Source: Hericium rajendrae
Taxonomy: Eukaryota > Basidiomycota > Agaricomycetes > Russulales > Hericiaceae
Reading direction: 5' to 3'
DNA length: 64,000 nt
Assembly: GCA_033439255.1 (NCBI GenBank)
Contig: CM065890.1
Location: forward strand, 1,674,001-1,738,000
Under the pieces are notes generated by a model. The model did not search any database, had not been told where the DNA came from, and saw only the letters and a list, made by a program, of their open reading frames with translations. This document shows, piece by piece, positions 8,845 to 20,544 of the stretch (positions are counted from its first letter, which is position 1; each line of letters starts with the position of its first letter). The translations under genes were made by a program, and so were the position numbers.

Positions 8845-11800
8845 TCAGGCCGTCGCTCCACTGTTCAGTTCCTCAATTCCACCACTGACTCGCCCTCGCC
8901 CCCAACCGGACGACGTCGGACGCGGTGTTCCATGTTGCACATCTTCATTGTGCACGCTCTCCGCTGACTGACCGATGCGATCACGTATGCGGAGCTGGTC
9001 CATGACGGCACGTAGGCTGGCGCGACAAGCTTCCGTCCATCGCGTGCAACTGACTACGGCCCGTTCAAACCACCTGTCCAACCCTAGCGTAACGCACCAC
9101 AGGACGAGCAGCAAGAGGCCGAACGATACCACGCCGATCGTGATTCGTGTTCCTAGACTGGTATTTTGGAAGCACAGCAGCAAAAATGCGAGCAGGAACG
9201 TGATCATCCTGAAAGCGCGATGTGAATACTGTCACAGGCCAGGCCGCGGCGAGAGACACTCACGCCCACATGAGCAACGCATATGGAAGACTATAGACGA
9301 TCGTCATAGGCTCGCAAAAAGCCAGGAACGTGATCATCCTGAAAGCGAATACTGGGTCAGGCCACGGCGAGATACACTCACGCCCACCTGAACAAGGCGT
9401 ATGGAAGACTGTAGACGATCGTCATAGGCTCGAAGCCGAATACTGATCGACTGTGATACGACAGATGGGCCTCCTGCGTGACAATGAGTTTCCATTCTAA
9501 CGTCAGATCTACATAGTCTACGCACCGCTTCACTCGAGTCCGCACGCGTCTTGGGCCGATTCTGTCGAATGAGGAGCAAGGCAACAATTATACCGACGAT
9601 GCTGATCATGGTCGACACGTAGGTGATGACCTGTATCGCAGAAAAAGAAGGGTTGCCGTCCTGGGGAGTGACACTTGGGACGGCGAGGAATGCCATGTCT
9701 GCAGCTAGTAAAATAGCTGCCTTCGCGGTAGATGAGAAGAGAATAAGCAAAAGATCGCGAGTCACGCACGTATGCGATGAATTCTGACCATTGCGTTTGC
9801 AAGCTGGTCACGAACTCTTTCCAGTGGGTAGGGTACAAAACATCCTCGACCCAAAATCGTTCGATGTCCGACAACATAGCATCCGGAGCCCAGAACAGCA
9901 AAGGCGAGAGGATGGTCACAAGAGCTGTGCGCCGATTCTCCTTGCCGGGCATGCTCTTGTATGCCTGCAATCGAGCGTCTCTCTCACCATAACGATTAAC
10001 GAGCCGCGAGTGACCTGCCAAGAACACTCAGTTTGTGAAGGCTGGCTTGCTGTTGTACTGACAGAAAATTTGGTTCAGCGTTGCTATTGGGCGTGTCAAC
10101 CAGATGTATTGGGTCGTAACGGGGTTGTCCGATAGAACTCACCCGCACAAAATAACGCATGTCCTTTTCTGTACTGTCCGGGTTCGTCTACTGAAGATCA
10201 TAGATAGTATTGAGTTATAGCTGTTTGCAAAAGTGTTGGCGCGACGCGCGCCGCGTCGAAAGTGTCCACACGCGGCCCGTTGAGAGAAATTCTTGTATAG
10301 CCAGAACCACGTAGCGTAGACACATAAAAACAACGGATTCGTGATCAGAGATTTATTTTAGTTCTCCTGAGACTCTTTTCGGAACGTTTGGACTCCACAA
10401 TGAATTTCGGGCCTTGGAGAGGAAAATGTGGCATATCTCGAGGAATAAAATAGCTATTGGCAAACGGCAACCGCGACATGTTGACTGACATCTTCATCTA
10501 CCATCTTATGAGGTTTCGCGATTTTAGAAGGCTTCCGTGTTGTGTTATGGGTCGGGATATGCAAACCCGGCCCATTACAGTGAAGCGCCCGCGGCGTCAT
10601 TGCCATTTTGGGAATGCAAACTTTGGGTGGTCTTGCAACATAAGCTCACTGTGACACCACCAGGCCTCCTAAAATCACGAAATCTCGCAAGATGGTATAT
10701 GCGGATCTCAGTCAACGTATCGCTGTTGCCGTTTGTCAATAGCTATTTTATTCCTCGAGATATGCCACATTTTCCTCTCCAGGGCCCGAAATTCATTGTG
10801 GAGTCCAAACGTTCCGAAAAGAGTCTCAGGAGAACTAAAATAAATCTCTGATCACGAATCCGTTGTTTTTATGTGTCTACGCTACGTGGTTCTGGCTATA
10901 CAAGAATTTCTCTCAACGGGCCGCGTGTGGACACTTTCGACGCGGCGCGCGTCGCGCCAACACTTTTGCAAACAGCAATAATATCCTTTGCTCTCACCGC
11001 TGGTGATTGGCATACAATCCAAATTGTTCACCACGGTCAGCATGTGATCGAGTGTATCCAAATCGAAATGTGCCCGAGCTGTTGACTTCGGGGAGGTCAA
11101 AATATCTGAAGGGTTTCGGGTTGAGCACTTCAATTTCGTGCAGAACGTAAGTATTGTGCCCTCACTCGTGATGCTAGCACTTATGGTGCCCTTTAAATCT
11201 GAAATCATGATTTTTCCGAGTAATGAGCCCCCAAAGTACCGGCAATGAATCCTGAGAAAGTCGAGTTAGAAAAGAAAAGTCGCCTTTATATAGCGTGCTA
11301 TACCAAAACTGCTCCTCGAGCGTGAGACCTACACATTTGGATCATCAATGGCTGCCGATGATGATATCAAAGAGACTTACCAATCGATGTTGAAGTTGCC
11401 ACTCTCTGCGCCCCATACACTGGGAACCAATCACTTGGAATATCCTCAAGCCAAAATATGATGTGCGCGGGATGATCCAAATAATAATAACCCCATGAAG
11501 AACGCGAAGCTTCGTCAACGTTGTGTCCTATTACAAGCGAAGCTCCAGGCCTCTGTCTAGGTTGCATTTTCGCTATAACATCGATATAGGAGATGACTTC
11601 CTCCACTTCTTCTCGCAGAGTTGGATCATACATGTAAGCATCGGTAAGAATATTCTGCTCGTACCGACACAATCAGTCTCATATTCTCGAACAAGTGTGG
11701 ACCATCAACTCACTCGCTTTTCATCGATAAATAATAATGGGCCCTCAGGGTGGTAGTAGTAATCCCACACTCCGCACTCTCCGCGTAGGGAGCTAAGTAT

Positions 11801-12447
11801 CTCATTTAGCACGACAATGCAGACCAAGTATCACAGATCATACTCAAAATCAATTGTCACGGCAGGAATACTAGTAATGGCCTTCTCTGTAGGGCTGGAC
11901 AAATAAAGTCATAAGTAAACCAAACTTTGTCTTTCGAGAAAAATATTTCCAACCTCTTAAGCTCTTTTTCGTATCGGAGAAGGGACGGATAGATAGGTCT
12001 CACCACACGGCCCAGAAGAAGGTTAGACGTTTTTGGCATTACATCCTGGCTACTTTGCGACGGTGAGGCCTTCGAAGCATCCATGGCACCGAATGGGTGG
12101 GAAAGACGGTCGTTAGAGATGATCGGCACCTGGGATGTCGAGCTGGAGGAGGATACCAATGGTGCGGAAGTCGCAGGCAAGTTAGGAAGGCTGGAAGACC
12201 GCAGGAAGGAGCTTGGCATCATCACAACATTCGACCTCTCACAAAAGGCGGGGGAAGCAGGAGGTGAGAAAGAAAGGCTATTCTGCGGTCTTTTGGGCTT
12301 GAATACATAAGATCTGAAGTGCGAGAATTTACGGCGCAGAAGCATCAGAAACGCAAGCCATAGTCGATATAGTCCCCAAGCAGATCGACGTTTCGTCGAC
12401 TGAAGCCTGTTAAGCAGCTCGAGTAAAAAGCGTAGCAATGGATGCAT
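8845..12447 (-). CDS. Multi-span membrane protein of an uncharacterised Agaricomycete family
   Basis: The fragments match the layout of a protein family common in mushroom genomes whose function is unknown. From the N-terminus: a Ser-rich region (12447-11860); WDYYYHPEGPLLFIDEKR (about 11775-11720), resembling a WW-like segment; DPTLREEVEEVISYIDV, YYYLDHPAHIIFWLED and DWFPVYG (11672-11380); LDTLDHMLTVVNNLD (about 11070-11020); then RYGERDARLQ, LSPLLFWAPDAML and DVLYPTHWKEF (10014-9770). At least three hydrophobic spans follow (FLAVPSV region; VITYVSTMISIVGIIVALLL; FLLAFLLLCF and VVSFGLLLLVLWCV). The stop is at 8845-8847. Introns are short except between about 10985 and 10015, where a palindrome sits. 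An exon near 9.2-9.4 kb is tandemly duplicated in frame. Exact exons between 10.0 and 11.1 kb, and the true start, are not settled. Function is not proposed. Confidence 0.6.
9193..9432. repeat. Tandem duplication of an exon-intron unit
   Basis: Two head-to-tail copies (about 9193-9322 and 9323-9432). Both contain AGGAACGTGATCATCCTGAAAG and TAGACGATCGTCATAGGCTCG, the latter preceded by GGAAGACT. The second lacks about 20 bases within the intron part. On the - strand each unit holds a splice acceptor, the start of an exon (ATG ATC ACG TTC CTG), the peptide EPMTIVYSLPYAL and a GTGAGTGT donor. Reading through both copies keeps the frame. Confidence 0.85.
10220..10976. repeat. 757-base palindrome (two 313-base inverted arms)
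   Basis: The left arm (10220-10532) and right arm (10664-10976) are reverse complements around a 131-base centre. The outer 240 bases of each arm are almost identical (one difference seen, GGGCCTTGG against GGGCCCTGG), whereas the inner 73 bases are only about three-quarters identical. Outer ends read GCTGTTTGCAAAAGTG. No clear target-site duplication is seen (flanks GAGTTATA and AATAATAT). It lies in the body of the membrane-protein gene, probably inside one intron. It could be a fold-back transposable element or a local inverted duplication. Confidence 0.9.
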
Positions 12448-14243
12448 GGGATCGAGACGAAGATATACTGTTGATTGAGACTATATTCAAGTCTCGAAAA
12501 GGAGGCCCTGTCGAACCGCCCCGTGATGGACATATCTCATTTAAGGCTGGCGCTGAACTCAAGTTACGTTAGGATGAGCGCTTTAAGAGTAAGTTAACTT
12601 GCTGATCGGAAGTTTGGGATGGATAGGATGAGCATGGTGGCATAACAAACAGACTCTTGTGGTCCGCTGGCCTGCCGCAGAGGCATCATATGGAGAGGCT
12701 TGACTGAAGGTCTTGTCAAAGGTTGGAACATGTTTGCAGCAGCGCTGCGTGAAAGCAGAGCGCCTCTTAAAATGTCTCGGCAAATGCCGGAAGGGACGAC
12801 GCTTTGGACGACTCGACACAACAAACTTTTCCTCTACCACGATGTACAGTGCAGCAGATCCAAAGCCGCGAAGCTCATCCCATACAGACGACTATTCTAG
12901 TCGTTCTCTTTACGAGCGGGCTAAGGTCTGAGTATCACAAGCCCTCTCGACAGGCTCTCACAGGGCCCGACTTTAACAAGTCGAGCAACACACCAGACAA
13001 GCACCTCTCCTTTGTCATATCCGGAGAAACCAATGCCATTGCCTTCGCGGTTGTGGTAGAGGGGGAGGATCATGAGGAGAGGTTTGAGATGTGTTGCAGG
13101 GTTCGGGCGGTATGTACTGTATCTCCTTCATTCCTCCGTCGACCCAAGCAGACCATCCTCTGCCTGGGTCAACCCTATCGCACCAACCGCCTTCGGGCGG
13201 GCAGATTGCTGGCCCATCTGCAGAAATCCCGAACGCTAGGTGTTTATTCACGATCGTGATCACATCCAAGCAGTCTGCTGCTAGAGGCGCGCAGAGGCCT
13301 GTATACATTGCAGGGCCCCTATGTCGGCTTCGCCCCTCGTCATGTCCTGGTTCTCCGCGAGGACCAGCGACCTCGTTTGTCTCGTGACCTTGCTCTCGAC
13401 TCTCGAGTCCCGCCCGCCGCGTTGTGGACCGCCCGCCGGGGTGGGTATGCCTGTGCGCGCGCCAGGCCTTCGCTCATCGGTACAGCAGCCGTTCAATGCA
13501 ACGCGCTGGCATTGTGTCCGCGAAGCCCACTTGTGCACTTGTGCGTCCCATCGGTGTACTCGTGGCCGACTGGAACGTCGTAAACTTTCGTCGAGTTGAT
13601 TGCCATCCTCGGTCTGGACGCCTTACAGTTTCGGGATTCGGTGTATGAGGGGTTGCGGAGGAGTCTGGAGACGCACCGCCCTTGAGTGCAATTTGCGGCT
13701 CACGCTTTCGTGTTCCTTCGGGGCATGGACGTGAAACTCGATTCAGACTACTCTGGGTCTGCTGCTTTGCTACATCATAATTTTTTCCACCCCCATCCTC
13801 TTCGTGAGGGTAATTGATGTTCGTATGACATGGATTGTATAGATCATGTACCTGTCAGATAGCTGTTGTGGATGTATATATCGCTTCTGATCCTATGTGG
13901 ACTGTTTGCATTCTCGATCAAATGCACAGTGACGTACGACCCTGCTTTGAAGAATATTCCTCATGCACAGGACCCGTATCGCGTTGACTCCTGTCTATTC
14001 GTATTCAAGACCGTTAACATCGATACTGTGACGAGCATTACAGCCAACTCACTCTAATTCAGCAGAGTCCATCGTTCGTCGATCTTATCGAGACGCCGAC
14101 TTGACCTACTTGGACCTACTTGAACCCTATTCGAAACCTTTCATCTGCCTGTCAGGCCGTCGTTTGCTGTCGTCGTACGTTCGTTTCCCTTTCGTCCCTA
14201 AGGTCCCACTGTCCACTCATTATGAATGCTTTTGAAGGCCACG
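12448..14243. other. Intergenic region, no recognised gene
   Basis: 1.8 kb between the start of the membrane-protein gene (-) and the F-box copy (+), so it should hold two divergent promoters. Several 90-150 codon open frames between 12.8 and 13.6 kb overlap on both strands in GC-rich sequence and show no domain, so none is called. Confidence 0.45.
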
Positions 14244-15921
14244 ATGGATCCGCAAATAGGGAACATGGCTCCCCGACTGAGCACTGACGAATGCAACGCC
14301 GCCCAGCAGGCCATTGACGCAGAAATCGAAGAAGTCCGGCCTCCCCCTTCATCAGAATCGGCCCGCATGTTGCGCGCACGACGCAATGCATATGCTCTGA
14401 TCAACGCTTGGTTTCCCGCGGAGCTCATGGATAGCAATATTCTATGAGATCGCGATCACCTCGCGATACACGCCATTCTTCTCCGATAAAGGCTTTGGGG
14501 GTTACAACTTCAGCCGCGAGTGGGTGGTTGTTAGCCACGTCTGTCAGGCCTGGCGCACGATTGCCCTCGGCACGCCCCGGCTCTGGGAGGCAATCTCGTT
14601 GAGCAATCCAGATGTGACTGCCCTCATGCTGCAGCGCAGTGGCACGTCGCCAATATCGATCGACTACCGCTCGTGGTCGAACGCGGATGAGCCTATCGGC
14701 ACACTCCCCGTCGCCCTGTCCCATGTCAACCGGGCGTTCGAGATCTCTCTGATCATGCCCTCGAGAGAGTTGCGGAAGTTAATCTCCAAATATCTGACGG
14801 AGCCAATGCCATTTCTGAAGCGGTTGGAGCTCTGGACCAGCGATCCATCGACGGAAGGCCCGCCATGTTTCCTTCCTCCGGGAGGTCTCGAAGGGGCGAC
14901 CACCCTCCACCGCCTTGTCCTTTCTCACGTTGGCTTCCCACCGCACACCGTTCTTCCAAGCACGCTCAGAGAATTAATCCTCTATCACCTCCCAGAGAAG
15001 CTCACCGTGTCGCAGACGATAGATCTTCTAGAGCCGCTAGAGAACCTGCGCGTTTTGCTCATCGAGGGCGCTCTGCGTCCATCCGCGCCAGATCCCACCC
15101 GACCACCCGACCACCGCCGTCTATCCCCGCGCACGGGTCTCAGCAACCTGCACCTCAGCGCGCCCGCACGCCAGCGGGACGACTTCATGATTCGCTTTCC
15201 GATCACGTTCGAGACGCAGACGACGCTTATATCATACCCAGAGACACTCGACGACCTCCGTTTCGGGGCGCCGCTGCGGTCCGTGTACGGCGCACCGGGC
15301 CTGCTGCGCGGTCTGTCCGTCACCATCTCTGACGGGATCAACATCGAGGCGTACATCACTTCGGACTTCCGCATGCTGCACCCGGAGATGTGCTTTTGCG
15401 TGTCCGTGGAGCCGCCGGAGGACAGCAATTTGCCGCGGGACGAGACGCTTCGCGACTTCTGCGAGAAGATGCCGCTGGACAGCGTCGAGCGGCTGTCTGT
15501 AGAGTCTACCAGCGACGATATGGAACTCGGAGAAGTCACTGCCCACCTCCTGGCTTCTCATCTTCCTGCTGTTCGCTTCCTGACCGTGCAGAGGGAGGCC
15601 GTGAAATACATGCTTCGGGCGATGCACCCACAGGCAGACGGAAGCGGTCCCGCCTTCCCCTCTCTCCGGACTTTGAGGGTGTATGACGGACGTGGTTCCC
15701 ACGAGATAGAAAAGCAGCTATTGAGCTCGATCGCCGATTGCCTGGTCGCCAGGAAAGCATCGGGCAAGGCTGTTGATTTGGAGGAACTCAATCTTGACGA
15801 TAACATAGCCCCGGCGGAACGTTTGCGGGATCCAGAGGACCTGAAGAGCTGGGAACTCCCTCGTGAGATGCTTAACTTTCGTCTTCCCCCAGAGTTTGCA
15901 GCGACGTCGGAATCTGTGTGA
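14244..15921 (+). pseudogene. F-box-like gene, family 1 copy 1, single frameshift
   Basis: F-box proteins recruit targets to SCF ubiquitin ligases; this group is expanded in Agaricomycetes. The start MDPQIGNMAPRLSTDECNA matches the other copies. The F-box-like core reads RARRNAYALINAWFPAELM and, about 50 residues later, SHVCQAWRTIALGTPRLWE. A long leucine-rich region follows (LEPLENLRVLLIEG, LPSTLRELILYHLPE) and repeats the same order of motifs as the copies at 22.9, 33.0 and 35.8 kb. In the other copies ELM is followed by VAIFYE; here one extra A near 14431 turns this into a different frame ending at a stop at 14445-14447. The remaining 465 codons (to TGA at 15919-15921) are open. This is the least damaged member, so a sequencing error is possible. 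Confidence 0.75.
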
Positions 15922-16225
15922 GAAGATAATAGAATGTATTTGCACCGCAGGTGACCTAACTTTGGTAGAACTCTCATTAATTTAACCTCATTCGAACGCA
16001 TACTTCTGTAATTGATAATTTCAGCTAAAGTTGCACATAATGGCACCAGACTGACCATCCACATCATGGCGATGTCAATGTATTAGATGTTAAATCCGCA
16101 ACGTCTTCCTTACTACACATCTATACTACACACCACCACCTCCACCCCGATAGATACACCCGCTACCTCTATCGCGCCTTCGCCCGCTCCAGGCTCGCAC
16201 CCACTCGGGGCCGCCGCCGATACGC

Positions 16226-16341
16226 CAGTTGGATGGCCAGCAAAATACAGAGTAGCGTCCAGTTGGATGGACAGGCTCACTCACCGGCGATGCTCAGTTG
16301 GATGGGCACGCTCTCGCCAGAGCATCAGTCCAGTTGGATGG
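16226..16341. repeat. Four regularly spaced CAGTTGGATGG units
   Basis: The 11-mer CAGTTGGATGG occurs exactly at 16226, 16260, 16295 and 16331 (spacing 34, 35, 36), with unrelated bases between. The last unit ends 20 bases from the stop codon of the cystathionine gamma-synthase gene (-), so the units (CCATCCAACTG in the sense direction) fall in its probable 3' untranslated region. Confidence 0.9.
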
Positions 16342-16360
16342 ACCTGCTTCTCCCATCGGC

Positions 16361-18474
16361 CTACGCCGCTCCCGCGCGATGCGCGTCCTCCGCGACCCGC
16401 AGCGCGCTCGCAAACGCGGCCACGAGCGCGTCCTTCTCCTCGAGGCCGACGCTGATCCGCACCAGGTTCGTGGGGACACCGTACCGCGCGGCCCAGTCCA
16501 GCTCCGCGTAGTGCGCGATGATGGTGTATGGACACGCGAGCGTGAAGTTCGTGCCGAGGCTCGGGCCCTTGAAGCACGGCAGCGCGTCGAAGAAGGCGTG
16601 CGCCGCGCCCGCGGAGACGAAGTCGAGCGAGAATAGGCCGCCGTAGCCGCCGTGCCGCTCGCCCGTGACGCGGCATGCATCGTAGTTCTCCGGGGTCTGC
16701 CACTTTGGGTAGAAGATCTGCGTTACGACGGGCGAGGGCAACTGCATCGTGGCGTGGAGGAAGTCGCAGACAGCCTCCGCGTTGGCGTCGATAACCGCGA
16801 CGCGTCGGATGAAGTCGCGCGAGTTGCGCTCCATGAAGATGGCGTCTTCTTCGAAGTACGTGTCCTCATATGTCCTGGATAGATGGGCCTTTAGGGTCGC
16901 ATAGTGCTTGCGTGCAGGGTTCAAAGCCAGACTGAATGGACGTTAGTTCGATGCAGCCACAACAAATGCTGACCAGACTGACCTTCCACCCATCACATTC
17001 GAGTCGCCGCTAAAGACTTTGGTCAAGCTCGTGACGACGATGTCCGCATAAGGAAGCACTTCCACGTTCACGAAGTTGCCAATGGTATCGTCAATCACGA
17101 TGAGGAAGTCGTGCTTGTCTGCCAGCTGTCGCAATCGCGGCAAATTCGCAGAACGGAGCAATGGATTCGAAGGAAACTCCGTGAAGAGTGCAAGGATGGG
17201 TGGAGAGGCCGGGTCTATGGCCTGCTGTTCTTCCAGAAGCGCTTCTAGTTCATCTATGGTCGTGTCTAAGCCATGGCCGAAAAAGTGACATCCAGGACCC
17301 CATTTTTCTAAGATCTTCACGGTATCGGCGTAAGGGAATCTGAAAAAGCTGTGAGAACAGGCCACGACCAGCCTGCGTTAAGGACTCACCCAAAGCAAAC
17401 ACTCTTCTTTTCTCCTAGTGCTCCCAAGGCCAGCTGATGGGCAGCCCAAATGGCAGCCATGCCAGTTTGGTAGAGGAAGACATCGTCTTCAGTAACTGCT
17501 GCACCACGAATGCTGCCAGCGACGCTTGCTTCCTTTCCGATAGCAACATCCCTGAGACCTGCGATACGGCGCCGCAGCGCGATCTTCGCATGAGCAGCGT
17601 CACAGCGGTTGAGATTGCGGCCATATCGCTCCTCAAGATAGACCGCGTGGTCCTTCTCGAAGCTCTCACTAAGCTCCCCGTCGCTGCTATTAGGCTTCAG
17701 AGCCTCGTCGCAGCTATTCGTCAAGGGTATTGGACACCGTTTCGGCTTTGCTGCATAATGCTTGTTGGTTGTCTTCGAGGGCATCCGCGCATGCCGCAAT
17801 AACTCTGGCGAGGGTGTCTGCTTAACCTCGGGTTGGCGCTGCAGGATATTGAGGCAGTACTCCGCGAGACGACTGGACACGCCCATTCCGGTGTGCTGCC
17901 AGAACTGCTTGGCGAAGGGGAAGTGCTGCTCCGGGAAGAGAACGACGTGCACGGGAGCGGCGTTGCTATCATTGGGAAGGAGAAGCGGAGAGACGCGGGC
18001 GGGGATGTTGCGCGCGGCTAGGAAGGCACGGCAGGCCTCGGCGCTCCGTGCGGATGGGAGGAGAAGGGCACGCTCCGAAGGCGTGCCCAATTTTTGCTCG
18101 CAGATCTTCGCTAGCTAGAGAACAGACTTGGCTCAGTAATCTCAACATACGACGAGAAAACAAAAGGAATCAGCTATGGACCAGGCATCGTGCACGGTGT
18201 CTGGTTAAGATCACCGGGATGCGACCCAATAAGGCTGAAGTCGCGGCATGCCTCGAGACAGCTCGTGTGGACTCCACAACCAGAAAAAGACACGCACTTT
18301 TTGAATGGAGAGATGAATGAAGAATCGTGGATAGCCCGTCTGCATGAGGTCGACGACTCGTTTCGCTCCCTCCTCATAGTCAACGTTGTCGACCCACGTA
18401 GGGAGTGACACCGAGATGGCATGTTCAGTATATGGCGGCACCGGATTTCCGAGGGGGTTCTGTGGGGTGACCAT
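16361..18474 (-). CDS. STR2: Cystathionine gamma-synthase (PLP enzyme)
   Basis: Pyridoxal-phosphate enzyme of the Cys/Met metabolism family. In fungi it joins an activated homoserine ester with cysteine to give cystathionine (trans-sulfuration). Four exons: 18474-18298, 18114-17390, 17339-16983, 16931-16361; 609 codons. The long fungal-type N-terminus starts [20 protein letters not shown] and includes GYPRFFIH. The PLP domain shows [29 protein letters not shown], the cofactor aspartate in IVIDDTIGN and the Schiff-base lysine in [11 protein letters not shown]. The C-terminal domain has [17 protein letters not shown]. Length and motif order fit the STR2/met-7 type rather than cystathionine beta- or gamma-lyases, which lack the long N-terminus. 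It is convergent with the F-box copy at 14.2 kb. Start: the ATG directly before TPQNPLG. Confidence 0.92.
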
Positions 18475-19082
18475 AGTTCGAGCGGCACGCGATGGCAGCA
18501 GATCCCTGCTTCAAATGGGTTGTTGGGTAGTAAGTTTGAAACGTTGCCTTCCTTCCTTCCGACTTCGAGACGTCTAGACCAGTCTTCTGTCAAATTTTTA
18601 AGACACGTGAGCTCGTCAGTTGAGAGATATTATGGGCAGCATACATCAACACAGTGATGAATGGAGATTGAAGCACAGCACGGCTGCGACGTGGTGGTGG
18701 TTTGGAGAGAGCACACCACTGGGGAACCGTGTGCGACTCGGCCGATCCGCATCGGCCGCGGGGGTTACATATGTTTATCTTATCTTATCAAACCCTAACT
18801 CTACTAGGGAAGCGCCGACTGCGTCGGCATGAACCTTGCTTGTCTTGACGAAAATAATCGTTACAAAGTGGCTTTCCTCATGCTAGGTAGTTCTTATGGG
18901 TGCTAAATAATATTGCAAACTTCGGACACGGTATACCTATGGTATTGAAGCTTTTTACTGGGTGACGGAATGCTGGACAGGTAAGGTGTGCAAGTACCTA
19001 TCTCATACGTATGTCGAAGGACACCGCGCGCCCCTGCGCATTCCCCAACGGCAAATCGACCACGGGCTGATAAAAAAAGGGT
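18475..19082. other. Gene-free, repeat-containing region
   Basis: The promoter side of the cystathionine gamma-synthase gene, followed by the first arm of an inverted repeat (from 18804). No gene is seen. Confidence 0.5.
18804..18950 (+). repeat. Inverted repeat x, outer left arm
   Basis: It pairs with 21290-21428 in reverse orientation. The first 49 bases (CTAGGGAAGCGCCGACTGCG onward) differ at one position; the rest (TACAAAGTGG...AGGGTGCTA) is clearly related but diverged. A 33-base piece about 76% similar to its start also occurs at 39743-39775. Confidence 0.8.
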
Positions 19083-19530
19083 GAGGTTCTAAATCGTAAA
19101 CTTGCAACAGGTTGCTCGGTGCTGGTGAGCACCTCGTTTGCACAAGCTATAAACTCGCAGACCAGCGGATCTCAAACGAACAACAGGAGCAGCATGGGCG
19201 TCGACTTCATTACCATGCTGTTACCAGCAAACCCCAGCACATGGAGTCGCTGACCATGTCGGACACGCTCGTGCCGCCCGCGCAGCGGGCTCCTCATCGC
19301 CGCCGGCTGCATGCGCATGCCGAGCAGAACTACTTCTCGCCCCCTAACTTGCGCATGCCCTCGCTCTGCTTCAGCCCCGTTTTCACTGTGGAGCTGCAAC
19401 AGTATGGCTTGCCGCAGACGCCAAGGGCTATGATGCTAATCTGTATTGTCGCCAATGTTGGAGACCGAGAAAAGATGCTGGACGCTGCAGACGCGGGTCT
19501 GGAGGGCGCACCTCGAGACCCTGTCGGAGA
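19083..19530 (+). repeat. Inverted repeat A, left copy
   Basis: Diverged (about 70% by eye) inverted relative of 20545-20977. Shared marks include GGTTCTAAAT, TCGCTGACC and the CACTGTGGA(G/A)CT(G/A)CA core. In the - direction both give a peptide with PYCCSSTVK. It looks like a decayed duplicated gene fragment of unknown identity. Confidence 0.65.
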
Positions 19531-19794
19531 TCCTCCCATGCGTGTTCCGCCTATGCCATGTTCGACTTGGGGAGCTTGAACGCGAGCGTAGGGGGGCGAT
19601 GAGGTCAGATTCAGCCAGATTGCTAAGAGAATGCAGAACGCACATAGTGCGCGGTCTGCGGTCTGAGACTTGATGACAACTTGTGAGGTTGCTGCCTACA
19701 TAGGCACACTTGCTGAAGGAGCTGTCAGTCTACTCTCACCAGCTGGTTTGTGGGGTGCTGAATATATGTGCTACAGCACTTTTACTGTGCCGTG

Positions 19795-20070
19795 TGTTAC
19801 CTTGCTTGTCAAGGTCTCTCGCACCCCCGTAATTATTAGCGCCCCGACTCACATCGTCAACAAGGACAAACAAAGGCTCGGCGCCTCGAGCAACGCACTC
19901 ACTCTTCTGATGTACCGGAATTCTTTTTCTCATAGCTAGGGATTGTCTTTAATGCTTCTGATACGACTTATTTACCTTTCCTTGTTCTAGAATTAGACGG
20001 GCAAGAAGTTGAAACTTGAGGCCTTGAGGAGTCAAACATTGTGACTAGTCACAGCACCAGTGACGTGAGT
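19795..20070 (+). repeat. Long terminal inverted repeat, left
   Basis: It pairs with 22352-22638. The outer part TGTTACCTTGCTTGTCAAGG and CTCGCACCCCCGTAATTATT is nearly identical in both; the inner part (GTGACTAGTCACAGCACC) is diverged. Together they bound a 2.84 kb segment. No transposase was recognised inside and no target-site duplication is evident. Confidence 0.8.
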
Positions 20071-20544
20071 CACGCCATCCCATTTCTCGACAGTTCGGCT
20101 CGCACTATAGTATTAACGTGCAAGAACAGGCCTGCAAGAATTCGGCCACACTACTGGTGTCTTTAGATTCTAGCGGAGGATTGCAGGTCCTCTAGCACAT
20201 TCTCTGGTGGGTGTTGCCGGCCCTGCAAATTCGAAGACCTGATCCTCGACTCGAAGACAACTTGAGCGCGAGTCAAATGCAACGAGCGCATACAATTCAC
20301 CAACACGCAAGGCACAGTCAACGGTGCCACAATGCATGTCTTCAAACCCCCACTAACCAACTGATGAGTTTGGGAGGAGGTGACTAATGGTTCCCATTCC
20401 TATGTCGGCAGCAACCTCGCGAGTCACCGGTTCAAAGCCAAGCAGATCGCAGACCATGCGTTAATTTCATTGCGCCCAGGACCTCTACATTCGCGTTTAA
20501 GCTCCCTTGGTGCAACATTGCATAAACGGAACATGCGCAGGACG

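Noticed and set aside
10028-10030. In-frame TGA upstream of LAGHSRLVNRYGE in the membrane-protein gene
   Set aside because: The stop lies just before a good acceptor (TTGGCAG at about 10015), so it is probably intronic and does not show a broken gene.
10139-10333. Reading the left palindrome arm as an exon (FSQRAACGHFRRGARR)
   Set aside because: No in-frame ATG or convincing splice phase. The same peptide is encoded by the inverted arm, and joining the flanking exons across the palindrome keeps the frame without it.
12804-13650. Overlapping open frames on both strands
   Set aside because: GC-rich sequence gives long frames by chance; no motif or splice pattern supports any.
16226-16341. CRISPR-like look of the four regularly spaced 11-mers
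   Set aside because: The repeats are only 11 bases, the spacing changes, and this is eukaryotic DNA in a 3' flank. Kept as a possible UTR element only.
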